NCBI RefSeq assembly: GCF_033568475.1
Contig: NC_133123.1
Coordinates: 23,856,622-23,920,621 of the forward strand
Length of the DNA stretch: 64,000 bases
Direction of reading: 5' to 3'
Source of the DNA: Henckelia pumila
Taxonomy: Eukaryota > Streptophyta > Magnoliopsida > Lamiales > Gesneriaceae
Within the stretch, counting starts at the first letter, position 1, and each line of letters begins with the position of its first letter. The notes under the pieces are model-generated. The model made no database searches, was not told the DNA's origin, and worked only from the letters and a program-made list of their open reading frames with translations. Positions 24,003 through 35,142 of this stretch are shown here, in pieces. A program made the translations under genes and the position numbers.

Positions 24003-25919
24003 AAATCTATCATGAGATAATGCCCTTATATAGCATGAAATAATCCGGAGGTATCTTGATCCCCAAGATTCGAGCTTTACGTGGGTGGGTACACAATTAA
24101 TTGGAACAAAAATAAAAAAAATAAAAAAATAGAGTTTTATTATTATTATAGCCACTTGTCCTGTGACGAATTTTAGTGCATTTAGAATTAGTGTTGGCGG
24201 AATAAATTTTGATGTTAAAGTCTCTTGCAGATATTATTGTAAGAGAGACGTTGACGTATAAAAACGATTTACATATTTCCAGGCGATTGAGCATCTTCAT
24301 TTTATTTTTTTAGCTTTTCAAAAAAATATACAACTAGCATCCGACCATACACAAGTCATTTGAACGGCAACTTCAAGTCCACGTACGTACCATTAACATC
24401 CATATTTTATCACGATATTGACAATTTATATTTTCAAAATTTTCTTATGTATTAAGTTTCTGAGGCGGATCTCATTTCCGTCTGCCGGTTTTTTGTCACA
24501 TATGTTTGCTTCATTTAATTTAATTTAATCATGTATTTTCCTTTTTTTTTTTTTGTGATTTCGAATATTTTTCATAACCGATGAAGTCATGTCACACAAC
24601 ACATGTTAGCGTTGTTTGGTAATATCAACGTCACGTGGAAAAAAAATAAAATTGTTTTTTTAAAAGAAAAAGGAAATCAAAAATAACGATCTAGAACTTA
24701 AATTTGATTATATAAAATACACAAATAACAAAGAGACAAACATAAAAAAATTCGATTTGTAAACACATTTGCTATAAAAGTGTTAGGAAATTTTATGGAA
24801 AATAACATTTTTGGACAAATCAATGAACTCATTAAAGTCGTCTAAAATCTACATGAAACGAAAGCAAAGAATAAAAGAATTGTCAAAGGTTGTGAAGAAA
24901 AGGCCTTTCAAAATTTTATCCACAAGTGCTTATCTGTAAACACATATTATCTTACCAACTCAACATCGTTGTTATCTATTTTGCTTGCGGCGGTGGTCGA
25001 GCCGTCGATGACTTCGGGGGCTTTTCCTATTTTTCTTTCGTTACAACAAAAAAATCTGTCAATTTTTCCCTTTTGAAACTCAAATTTAAAATCAAAATAT
25101 GTCATTGTCGATCACATATATCTTACTTGATCAGACCAATAAAAGTACTACTTCTTATGTTAAAAATATTTCTATTCACTCCACGTATAGATAGGCCAAA
25201 TCCATCTGTCTAACACATATAAATTCATCAGATCGTCTCACATGAGACTTACTCATGTTTTAATTTATAAGACACAAAAACTCCTATTAAGAGGTAACAC
25301 TCACACAAATCAATTTTATGAGACATATATCTTATTTGATCCAATTCATTAATTTTTTTTATTATTATGCACAAAACATTATTTTTTCAGAAAAAAAAAG
25401 TTGACTACGAAGGGGACCTCATATCACATGAGTCAGAGGCCTATTGGCTCATGTGGGGTTAAATCGAGAAATGTGCACAGGAAATATGCTCCACACGAGG
25501 ATCGAACCTGCAACGCTGAAAAATTCTTCCCACGTCACTTCAGACCTTACCAACTCGTCTATGCCCCTGTGAACAAAAACTATATTTTTCATCGTAAATA
25601 TAGATGGAGTCGACCTGTCACATGAGACCTACACTTTATAAGGTGGCGACACAAAGTTTGGAACACACGCATGATTTTTCGAGAATGATCGATCAATTGG
25701 CCTCTTCATAAGAAAAATGAATGATAAACCAAATAGAATATGAGTTTTACAATTTTATTTGAGTATTACGTTTTTCTCATAAATAGTAACATACGTTTTT
25801 CTCATAAAATAGTAAAATACTAGGAGTGAAAAAATAAAATACAGAAAAACAATAACACCACGCATTTTAATTTCAAATATATTAAATAAACTTTACAAAA
25901 ATTTCGGTTACTATTAATA
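24003..25919. other. intergenic DNA between the copia element and the MITEs
   Basis: No supported gene. A degraded dispersed-repeat fragment (words like TTTTATGAGACATATATC) occurs near 25230-25345, and a related degraded copy appears at the right edge of the window near 63910-64000. Confidence 0.5.
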
Positions 25920-25922
25920 TTA

Positions 25923-26215
25923 GGCTCCGTGTTTGGTAGTCTGTATTAGTAATCTATATATAATTCATCTTATCCAATTTCACGTTTTTTTCGTCATATT
26001 ATTTATTCATCTATTAATTATTTATTTTACATCAATCAAATCATTAATTATTTATCTTACATCAATCAAATCATTGAATTTAAATTTTTATATTACACGT
26101 TATAAATAATATTATTTATGTTTTATTTATTTTTAAAATAAAAAAATAGTAATTTATCATTTTAATATAAAATTTAATCAATCAAATCAAATAAAATATA
26201 ATCTATCAATCATAC
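25923..26215. mobile_element. Tourist-like MITE, partial
   Basis: Begins GGCTCCGTGTTTGGTAG after TTA (25920-25922), the terminal repeat and 3-bp target type of PIF/Harbinger-derived MITEs. The body is AT-rich with repeated ATCAATCAAATCATT words. A diverged relative lies at 52870-53160. The right terminal repeat is not clear, so it may be truncated. Confidence 0.6.
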
Positions 26216-26252
26216 TTAAAGTAAAATATCTTGATATTTTGAACAATATTAT

Positions 26253-26253
<1 letters not shown>

Positions 26254-26284
<31 letters not shown>

Positions 26285-26286
26285 AT
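26254..26286. repeat. (AAAT)n microsatellite
   Basis: About eight tetranucleotide units. Confidence 0.9.
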
Positions 26287-26298
26287 ATATATATAGAG

Positions 26299-26625
26299 TT
26301 TTGATCCCACGTACCCTAGTGCACACAACTTTGATTGTCTTGAAATTTTCACGGTAGGATGGTTTCGAAAATGCGAATCCATCGATATATGATATGATAA
26401 AAAGTTCAACCTCAGTGTTCGAAAATAGGAAGATGACCGAAAATTGCATATTTCACCTAATTTTCGGTCATTTTCCCATTTCCGACTATCGAGATTGAAA
26501 TTTGTATCATATTATATATAGTTGGATTCGCATTTTTGAGACGATGCTACCATGAAAATTTCAAGACAATCAAAGTTATTTTGGGCACTGAGTGTAAGTA
26601 AAATCTAGGGTGCCTGAGATCAAAA
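26299..26625. mobile_element. long-inverted-repeat MITE next to the MsrA start
   Basis: The outer ends TTTTGATC and GATCAAAA begin inverted arms of roughly 150 bp that share AACTTTGATTGTCTTGAAAT and AAATGCGAATCCA, with small indels. The centre is itself a shorter inverted repeat (GACCGAAAATT / AATTTTCGGTC). No coding content. It ends 63 bp before the MsrA ATG, so it must contain or abut that gene's promoter and 5' leader. The flanks are too AT-rich to prove a target duplication. Confidence 0.8.
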
Positions 26626-26688
26626 ATTTATATATATATTACTGCAAGTCTGCAACATTACAACTTCCGACACGTAATCCCAGCAAAA

Positions 26689-28853
26689 ATGCTCCTGAAA
26701 ACCTCCTCCATTGCCTCTGTTCCCCTGCTCTCCTCCATCTTCAAACCTCCTTTTTCCCTTCCGAAATTGCCCCCACTCAAACCCTTTAATTTCCCCTGTG
26801 GCCCCATCCTCCGGCCCTCCGCTCTCTTCGCCGCCCCAAAGATGAGCTGGCTCAACAAGTTCGGATTCGGTCTGCGCTCCGCCTCCGATTCCGCCGTCGA
26901 CTCCTCGTCTTCCATTGCGCAGGGCCCCGATGACGACAAACCGGCTCCGGGTCAGGAGTTCGCCCAATTCGGGTTGGGTTGCTTCTGGGGCCCCGAATTG
27001 GTTTACCAAAGGGTTCCGGGTGTGACCAAGACGGAGGTTGGGTACACGCACGGGTATTTGCATAATCCCACTTACGAGGATGTGTGCACGGGTACGACAA
27101 ATCATTCCGAAGTGGTGCGGGTTCAGTATGATCCCAAAGAGTGCAGCTATGACACTTTGCTTGATGTTTTCTGGGCCAGGCATGACCCCACGACGCCCAA
27201 TCGCCAGGTGGGTACTCAGTGTTCTTTTGTTGAATTTATTGATTTTTGGGTCCTTGAGGATTTCATGGTTTTGTGATTGGAATCGTTTCTGATTTCTATT
27301 TGATGGTTTTCTTGTTGAATTTTTGTACTTTTGGTGCTGACCAATGGGTTAGCAAAGCTGAAAATAAATTCAGATTTCTTCTGTATTTAAAAAAATATTA
27401 AATTTTTGACTTCCCTGTTTTTTCAATTGTTGCGGGTCATATTGATATGAGCTTTTTTCAGGTAGCTGACCAAGTTGTAATTTCAGCTTGCAAATAGTTA
27501 ATATTTTAGTTTGGTTATTCCTTAATAGCTGAGACTGAAGTATAATTAATTGATTCCAATTTCCAGTTATTCATGAGTAATTCCATGTTTGCTTGGATTT
27601 AGGTTTGATAACTTGTGATTTATTGGGTATGACTAGTGAATTTCGGGGTTGGTTATGTATTGAGTTTATATGAAATATATTCTGGATCAAGCGGAAGAAA
27701 TAAACTAACGGGAAGACTGTTGTGGGCTAACAAAAGATGTTTTCTTTAGCTTATTTCGTGTTGTGCATGCATTAACATGCTAGCTAGGTTTGAACTTCTC
27801 GATTTTTGTATCTGGTAATAGCCTATTCGACTGTTTAGCGGAATCACCTACTTCGGAAAAAATTTCTTTGACCTTGTAAAGTAAAATAACCGGAAAATGT
27901 GTTTGAGTGCCTCCGATGTATTGGCACGAATTGGGATTGGTGTGGTAGTCTATGTGATAATAAATCTCAATCACTTCAAGGATAAGAGGATAATGAATTT
28001 GCTATTGTGCTGAAAATTCCATACACCACAGTGATCAAGTCTTAATGTGTTGAATCGTGTTGTGATATCTTCTTGCCTTTGCTTTTGACTTTGTCCAGGT
28101 AGTTTTATTTAGAGTTATGTCGTCTTAATTTATTTTCTTTCTGGTTATCATGCATTCGTGCTCTCTTTGGTGATATTAATAGCCCTAGCCCCTCCATTTG
28201 TTTCAACGAGCGATGATAAATCAATTCTGTATTACATGGAAAATATGGCAAATTTATGAGCTTTCTTTGGATAGCAGCAGAGCTAGCACTTAGCAGTAGG
28301 AGCAGTTGTCATTTGGAAAGGAAAAAAATCTTCAAACTTTACGTTGTTTTTATTTGTTAATAACTTGGTATCATCCTTCCATAGTTAAAGCCATACGCCC
28401 TTTTTTGCTCGAACACATGTTTGTTTACTGCAATTAAATCGAAGTAAATTAGACGGTGTGTGGGATAGCCTCTCAAAGTAAGTAGCCATTTCATGATTTC
28501 TTTTGGGCCTTCTCTGACATGGTAACATACGCCCTGTCTTCATTTGGACCATTCTTGTTTCCAATGGCATATTATTGATCTTTTTTTGTGTGTCAATGCA
28601 GGGCAATGACGTAGGAACTCAGTACAGATCTGGAATATACTTCTATACTCCCGAACAAGAAAAAGCAGCCCTCGAGTCGAGAGATAGGCAACAAAAACTC
28701 CTGAACAGGAAAATCATCACCGAGATACTTCCGGCCAAGAAATTTTACCGTGCAGAGGAGTATCACCAGCAGTACCTTGCAAAGGGTGGCCGATTTGGTT
28801 TCAGGCAATCAAGTGAGAAGGGTTGCAACGACCCAATTAGATGCTATGGCTAA
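26689..28853 (+). CDS. MSRA: peptide methionine sulfoxide reductase A, plastid type (2 exons)
   Basis: Exon 1 is 26689-27207, the intron 27208-28601 (GTGGGT...TGCAG), and exon 2 28602-28853. The phase-0 junction joins NRQ to [10 protein letters not shown], giving 256 aa, close to Arabidopsis plastid MsrA. The first about 50 residues are rich in Ser, Pro and hydroxylated residues, as in a chloroplast transit peptide. The MsrA domain starts near residue 91 with the catalytic GCFWG motif (Cys98), then [17 protein letters not shown] and the C-terminal Cys248 and Cys254 (KGCND...CYG), the usual resolving cysteines. The enzyme reduces methionine-S-sulfoxide in proteins using thioredoxin and limits oxidative damage. 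The first ATG is used; a downstream Met at residue 52 would lose the transit peptide. The gene looks intact. Localisation is inferred. Confidence 0.95.
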
Positions 28854-29343
28854 GGATCACTACTATTCGACATAATATGAGTCCGGGTTCTTTACAGTTG
28901 AAGATTATGGCTCGTGTGTTTTAGCTTGAAGTGGGTTGTGGGTAGTAAATTTTGTTAGCAATGGCTTAGCTTCTTGTTGCATCTTCATCTGGTGTATATC
29001 TGCATTGTGAATCTTTCTGAGCATGTAATGTTTATCTAGAATGTAAATTTTTACCTGGAGATATTTTTATTTTTTTGAACTGTTGCTATTTGTTAAACAT
29101 TTGTCAACATAAAGTTGAAGTGTGTTGGAATTGCGATGATGCTATATGTTTTATATTTTTGTTGCATCTTGGCAATCTAGGCTTGCAATTTGATTGATTA
29201 TATCTTATGCTACTTTTTTATGTTATTATAATTCTTATTACAAATTTATCTCATTTCAAATATATTGAGGACGGATAAATACAATGTTTTACTTTATCTA
29301 AATTAAGATATTTAAAAATCTGTTGCAATATACATTTTTTAAG
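28854..29343 (+). other. 3' untranslated and downstream region of MsrA
   Basis: No further coding. The 3' UTR probably ends in the T-rich stretch at about 29040-29100; no canonical AATAAA was found at a convincing place. Confidence 0.5.
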
Positions 29344-29348
29344 GTATT

Positions 29349-30139
29349 TGTTAGGAATCAATAAGAACAAATTCAACATTCCGAGACTTTTACCAGACAA
29401 ACACATACACCAAAACTCAAAAACACAATCCCAAACAAGCAGAAAACTCAATGCACACAGATAAATCATCAACTCACACGAAAGCGATTAAACGACACAA
29501 GTATTTACGTGGTTCAGCAAGGAATTTGCCTACGTCCACGAGAGAGCAACACAACACTTTATTGATCACGAACAAGAGATAAAACCAAGCTCAAACCAGA
29601 GCTTATTACAATCCAGACCAAAAAACTCTAACGCTAGATACAGACTCAATTCAAACTTAAAGACTTTGAATTTTTCCGTCACAATCTGCGCCCCAGTTCT
29701 CTCTCTCTGAATTCTCTGTTCTCTTCTCTCTCGGAAAAAACTTATTCTGGAGATTGAAGAATCTGTTATGTTCGTTATTTTTTTTTGGTCAGCTTCCATC
29801 TGCTTATATAGAAAAAATACACTTATTTTCTTCTTGGGCTTTAAGTCAACAACTTACTACGACTCAATCTTAAAGTCAACATGGTCCAACCCGATAAGTC
29901 ATCTGCTTCTTAATGCAATTGATATGTCCTTACATAGTTTGATCTGCTTTGATCTGCTTCCTCGCGCCAAGATCCAAACTCTTCGGACAATCGATCTGCC
30001 AACAGAACTCATCTGTCCAAAACTTCGATCTGATCCCAGTACTTGATCTGACCATGAACTTATCTGATCACTAAGTTCATCTGATATGTACTCTTCGATC
30101 CAATCTTTTCAGTCGAGCTGATAGAAGCATAATCCAACA
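29349..30139 (-). mobile_element. solo LTR, probably Ty1/copia, with 5-bp target duplication
   Basis: Starts TGTTAGGAATC and ends ATCCAACA; the pentamer gtatt flanks both sides (29344-29348, 30140-30144). Length is 791 bp with no interior, so it is a solo LTR left by recombination. Orientation is inferred as minus from a TATA-like CTATATAAGC on that strand near 29805. The plus strand carries the ACGTGGTTC...CCTACGTCCACGAG words common in plant copia LTRs. Confidence 0.85.
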
Positions 30140-30144
30140 GTATT

Positions 30145-30888
30145 CCTTTTAAATTTACGTTGTGTCCCTCTTCTTCCTCAATTTTGCAATTTACACGAAG
30201 TCCCTCTTCAACAATTTCGGTCTGCTCTGTTTCCCGCAGAATGACCAAATATGGTTGTTCCTTTGGTCTAAGTTTGGTACGTGTTATGAGATTATTAAAT
30301 TTAAAAATAAAATGTGGAATAAGTATATTTTTCAATATAATTATGAAATATTTTTAAAAAACTTTAATATGTTTGTTTGGTTTTTTGTGTGTAGGATTAA
30401 AAGTTGGACTATGTAGCTTTTACCAAAATTGTCTCTGACCACTGTACACATCCAAGGCCACGTGAAGTAGGGCCCAGGGTAAAATAGGAAACATAATTCA
30501 GCGTCTATGCTACTGTAGAAATATGGATTCTTAATACCTTCGAGAAACGTGGGTTTATTTACCACCTTTTTCCTTGATCTACAGCGCCTTTTACCGGGCC
30601 CATGGATTTCAACTTTTGCACAAAAAACCAGTCAAACAGCTGACTTTAGTCCTTATCTCACCCTAAACCCACATACCAAACAAGGGTTTATTTATCCCTC
30701 CTCTCCCGCAACTCTCCTCACCAGTCACGACTGTTCTTATTTTCTCTTCCTGCTCTTCCTTTTCAACCCCTCCTCCCAAGAAACATGGTGCATTCTGGCA
30801 CCAAAAGTTCAAATAGACATCATTATGCCCTTCACATAGTGTTCGGATTTCACGACCCTAGATTGTGAAATAGATATTATATACCCAT
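30145..30888. other. spacer between the solo LTR and the PIF element
   Basis: No supported gene. Short open stretches on both strands lack recognisable motifs. Confidence 0.5.
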
Positions 30889-31591
30889 TAAGGCTGCGCT
30901 TGGTAGGTGTGATGGGATAAATAAAAAAGATGGTGAAAGGGGGATTATTTATTGGATTGTAATGATAATTACAGATGATGATAAAAATCGAATATGTTTG
31001 GTATGTTGTTTATTTGAGTGATAAAAAGAAGTAAATGTTATTATATGACAAAAATACCCTGTCCTTCAAATCCATATTACCATCCGCCCACAACCTAGTT
31101 CCAATAACTCGATCCACCCACAACCTAGTTCCTCTTCCTTGGGCAGCTCTAGTTGAAAGCTTCGATCATGGAGAGGTAAAATTATTCCCTGTACCTAATT
31201 TCTTTTCATGTAAATTCTACATCTAATTATTTCTCCAAAAGTTTTGTAATATCTTCATCTACTTTTCAGACCTTCAAATTCGTGAGAAATGTTTCGTTCA
31301 ATGTTGCGACGCCAAGTGAAATATCTCTCACAAGCAACTGCACAAAAGGTTTCTCACTGGGTTGACCTCCGAATTCGGCCATGGTGAAGGTTACCCATCT
31401 CTTGTTTATGCCTGCAAACATGATATTTGAGCTTTCTGATTTTTACAACTATTTTGTTGTTAATCACAGTAATCACTCGTTCGAAAATAGGATTTTAATT
31501 TATGAAGTCAATTTCAAACAAAAAATGGGTACTCTACGATGATGTATATTTTGACTTATCTAATCACCACTTCATTAATCTCCTATTGTAG

Positions 31592-31955
31592 CCTAGAGCG
31601 TATGTTGTTTACGAGGGTAAAAAACCGGGAGTGTACGACCAATGGTCCGAAGCAAGTGCCCAAGTTACTGGCGTCCCGAACTCTTGTCACAAAGGATTCG
31701 ACAGTAAGAGAGGCAGAGGCTGCGTTTGAGTCCTTCCGAAAGCTTTCGTTTGATTCTCCTCCTTCTCAACAGCATCAAGGTTCCACGTCCACTCCATCTG
31801 CAGGTTCTAATGATGATGTGCTCCGTAGTAGGACATTAGCTCGACTACTTCAGGAGCAATCTGATCTAGCTCGTGAAATTGCAAGTAGATCATTCAAAAT
31901 GGAGAAACTATGCGCCGAGATCAGAGCATTATTGCAAGAAATGCGGGGAAATTAG
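31592..31955 (+). pseudogene. RNase H1 N-terminal/viroplasmin-type domain plus coiled coil (frameshifted)
   Basis: After a TTGTAG acceptor the frame at 31592 encodes AYVVYEGKKPGVYDQWSEAS followed by VTGVPNSCHKGFDSK, matching the short domain found at the N-terminus of RNase H1 and in caulimovirus viroplasmin, which binds RNA:DNA hybrids. Near 31704-31716 the frame slips by one: the continuing homology (EAEAAFESF) and a Leu-rich coiled-coil tail (SRTLARLLQEQSDLAREIAS, ending MRGN) are in the next frame to the stop at 31953. So either one base was gained or the gene is decaying. A possible upstream exon begins at the ATG at 31288 (MFRSMLRRQVKYLSQATAQK, basic and organelle-presequence-like) with a donor after that lysine; this is speculative. 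There is no RNase H catalytic domain downstream. Confidence 0.65.
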
Positions 31956-32626
31956 ACAAATTAGATTCTTGTACTGTTGGCTGTTGCGTTTTGAGTAGCT
32001 ATGACTACATTTTTAGTACTTGTTTCCTAACTTTGTTTATATTGTTCTTATCACTTTCGATGTATGCGCAGCCTTACGTGTTTATCCTTTGAAGCTAATA
32101 TAATGTTTCTGATCTTCTTAAATATTGTGTTTTCCATACACTTTCGATGTATTATGTTCTTAAGTTTGCAGGTATCGATTGCAGCTTCCGTAATATTCTT
32201 CTGTAAATTATTTTGAGTGTATGATCATGTCTGATAGTTTGAAAAGGGGATTTAATGGAGAAAGTGCATTTCATAGGTAATGTTTTTTATGGTTAAATTT
32301 CAGTTTCCATACTTTCAATTATTTCTTGGTCACAATGAAGTAGTAACTGTTTGGTATTATTAGATTTCGAGTCATTTAATTCAACTCAACCACCAAGTTT
32401 AGTATGCGTCTGTGTCAAAGAAGATTTGTATATCTTAAGAGCATGTTCATCCTCAGAAATTTACTTTTCAACACTGTTGCACAGACATGTATTAAATGCT
32501 TGTAGTTAGGCTGTAGAAAAAATATTTATTACATTCTCTTTAAATACTCTGTTGTGCCTCTAATGTCTACTACTATAAATAACATTCCAACAGTCTGCTT
32601 CTATTTCGTGTTCTTGTTTAATCTAC

Positions 32627-32983
32627 ATGTCTGTGCATATGAAAATGGGTTCCGAGGAGACTGTCACAAGCAACTATCATGTACCAGTGGTTGATCTTTG
32701 CTCTGATGATGAAATAGAGGTGATTGAAGTTGTTGGGAACTCTAGCAAACAAAAGAAGTCTGTGATCCTGCTGCAGTCTCCATCAAGCGAACATAAGTGT
32801 GTTAAGAAACTTAAGCTCTGTCATCCTAACAATGCTGCATATGAAGAATTTAAGGAGGGTAGTAGCACTTGCAAACGCAAACTTCAATATCACGGCCCGG
32901 AACAACAGAAGAAGCTGGATAAAGATGAAGATGCATCAGTAATTGTGATCAAGCTTGACACTACCGAAGAAATTAGTGGCTAA
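32627..32983 (+). CDS. small protein with SUMO-interaction-like motifs, carried in the PIF element
   Basis: An open frame of 118 codons. Near residue 20 it has PVVDLCSDDEIEVIEV, a hydrophobic core followed by an acidic run as in SUMO-interacting motifs, and near the C-terminus SVIVIKLDTTEE has the same pattern. Between them is a Lys/Ser-rich stretch. I recognise no catalytic domain. The start could be Met1, Met5 or Met7, or an upstream exon may exist. It is on the same strand as, and about 670 bp downstream of, the RNase H1-N frame; they may be one transcription unit or two. The ORF length and composition suggest a real protein but prove nothing. Confidence 0.45.
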   Translation: MSVHMKMGSEETVTSNYHVPVVDLCSDDEIEVIEVVGNSSKQKKSVILLQSPSSEHKCVKKLKLCHPNNAAYEEFKEGSSTCKRKLQYHGPEQQKKLDKDEDASVIVIKLDTTEEISG

Positions 32984-33854
32984 GTTCTATGATGTTTATG
33001 CATAAAAATCTCGTGCCCCACCCTTTTGAACTTGTGTCAGTGTGCTAGATATTACACAAACTTTTGGGATGCATTATGTGGGGCAGGAGTCATATTATCG
33101 TACTTGTCGTCCGAAAAGATCTGTTGTAGCTTGTTTCTATATGTATGTGCAAGTTGTGTGTTATTGTGTACTACTATTTTCTATGTTATGAAAAGTTGTG
33201 TTTGCTTTATAAATATGCTAGGCTTATTGTTTTACAAAAAAATTGATGCACTAGTAACTCTTCATTAATGGTACGAGGGACATGTCGTAATCCCCACTAG
33301 AAGTTTAATTGTTAAACCTAATATTATATACATAGCTATTCTGGTAAAAAATTTATGTATATATGCCCGATCGGAGAAAATGATGCATCTTATATTCAGC
33401 AAGTGGTAATAAGTATATGTCCATGCACGATTACATGAACTCAAGCATCTTCTAATCTGGTAAAAAATTTATGTCCATGCACGATCACATGAACTAAAAT
33501 TCCCTACTAAATGCCACATGTATGCAAACCACAAGCTACGATTCTATTTATTTTAAACAAAGAAACAAATTCATGTATGAAATGACAGAAACAACTCAAA
33601 TACTTGAATCAGGAAAGATTGAATTCTGCCAGGGGTAGAACCCAAAGTACATAGTTCAACCATGGTGTCTATAATATATCCAAAACACGACACCAAACAA
33701 CATAATTATACCAGCGCATAAGTACGGCTACTGATTAAATCAACCAAAAGACATGACAAACATACCCACATATATAAGTCCGCAAAATGTGCAGCACGGT
33801 ACTGCCATTCACACATCCATCCAAAAAAGTGAGAGTAGCCTTTTTGCACAACGC
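32984..33854. other. non-coding DNA between convergent PIF genes
   Basis: Holds the probable 3' regions of the plus-strand cargo and the minus-strand Myb gene. A short direct repeat (GGTAAAAAATTTATGT..., about 33344-33475) lies here. Confidence 0.5.
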
Positions 33855-34862
33855 TTACTCCTCATCTAACAAGCGTTTGACCAAACACATTCTTCCTTTC
33901 TCACCTAGACGCTTGAACAACGCCAAGTCATCATGATTGCGAAACAATAGTCGGGAAGCCCGCATTTGCTCATCCTCTGACAGCTCAATCATCTGTTGGA
34001 CACCTTCAAAGACTACATCCTGCGCATCGGAGATCTTGTCTTCGACAGCCATTTGTTTCACCAGATCCCCCATTGTGTCCTTCGTAATGTTAGCCAAGTT
34101 GTTAATTGCGGTAACAATAGAGTCGTCCAGTTCCACAACTTTCTTTCGCTTCCTGTTCTTTGTGGATGAATGAGGGCAAGGTTTAGATGATGGAGTCTCC
34201 GCTTCGGAGATGGAGTCTGCCGAAGCTTCAAAGTACTGAAAATGTTCATTATCAGCATTCAACGATTCAATGGGTATGCTATTGGTTTCAAGTCGGAGGA
34301 CATCCTGTAACAGTTGATTGAAATTCTTTGATGTATCCCCTCCTGCCCGGTCATTACCAAATATCTCGCACCAATCGTTGTAATACGTCCATTGCTTGTG
34401 CCTCATGGAGCGTATAGATGCATCGTCCTACAACATATGATCATGTCATGTCCACTAAAATTATGTATTGAAAGTACCAAGCATTAAAAAACCAAGTACC
34501 TTAATAAGTGCTTCCCAAGTCTCATCGGTTGCATCTATCGTCTTTTCAATATCATTCCATCCTGTACCACTGCGACCCAGAATAGTGACTAAAGTACCAT
34601 AAGCTTTCTTCCACACATGCACTTTGGAGTTGATATGTGGATTCCCGCGCAAATCACAACCTGGAAGTGATTCTTTCATAGCAGATTCCAACACATTCAA
34701 ATATCCTGCTTTAAACCCATTTTCACTTTTCCATCCCTTAGTCACCACGTCTTTCAAAGACTGGATCAGGACATCCTCTTCACGTGAAGTCCAACTCCTT
34801 CTTGTCTTCTCGGTTTTTTTAGATCTCCCAACAAAACTTCCAGAACTTGCACCACTGTCCAT
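33855..34862 (-). CDS. Myb/SANT-like DNA-binding protein of the PIF element (2 exons)
   Basis: Exon 1 is 34862-34500 from MDSGASSGSF; its Myb/SANT-like domain (SWTSREEDVLIQSLKDVV ... VWKKAYGTLVTILG ... GWN, DETWEALIK) covers about residues 25-120. The intron 34499-34428 (GTACTT...GTAG) is in phase 0. Exon 2, 34427-33855, begins DDASIRSMRHKQWTYYNDWC, then has a Ser/Glu-rich linker, a basic patch (KNRKRKKVVELDD) and a helical C-terminus ending KRLLDEE. Total 311 aa. In PIF/Harbinger elements the second gene encodes a Myb-like protein needed with the transposase for nuclear import and end recognition. It lies downstream of the transposase on the same strand. No defect seen. Confidence 0.85.
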
Positions 34863-35142
34863 GCTCACAATCGTTGGTATCACACCTGCACCCAAAATCA
34901 AAAACGACATGTGAGTGATTATATTCATCAGAATTACAAATGTCATTGGATATAAAAAGGATCTTCATATAACAAATATCATGGTCAACATTACGAATTA
35001 CAAAAAAAAGACGCAGTAGTAATATTCAAACACAATAACAATGGATAGAATAAGTACAACTCGCAATGTCAGAAGAAAAGATTTGACATAACAAACTCAT
35101 CACAGTACTAGATTCTCAAACTAAAATACAAAGAAAGCCGCT

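Noticed and set aside
9823-24010. Near-identical octamers outside the copia LTRs as an 8-bp target duplication
   Set aside because: Copia integrase makes a 5-bp duplication; one mismatch and AT-rich sequence make chance likely.
26620-27183. Minus-strand open frame of 187 codons
   Set aside because: Shadow of the GC-rich MsrA exon 1; Gly/Arg-rich composition and no motif.
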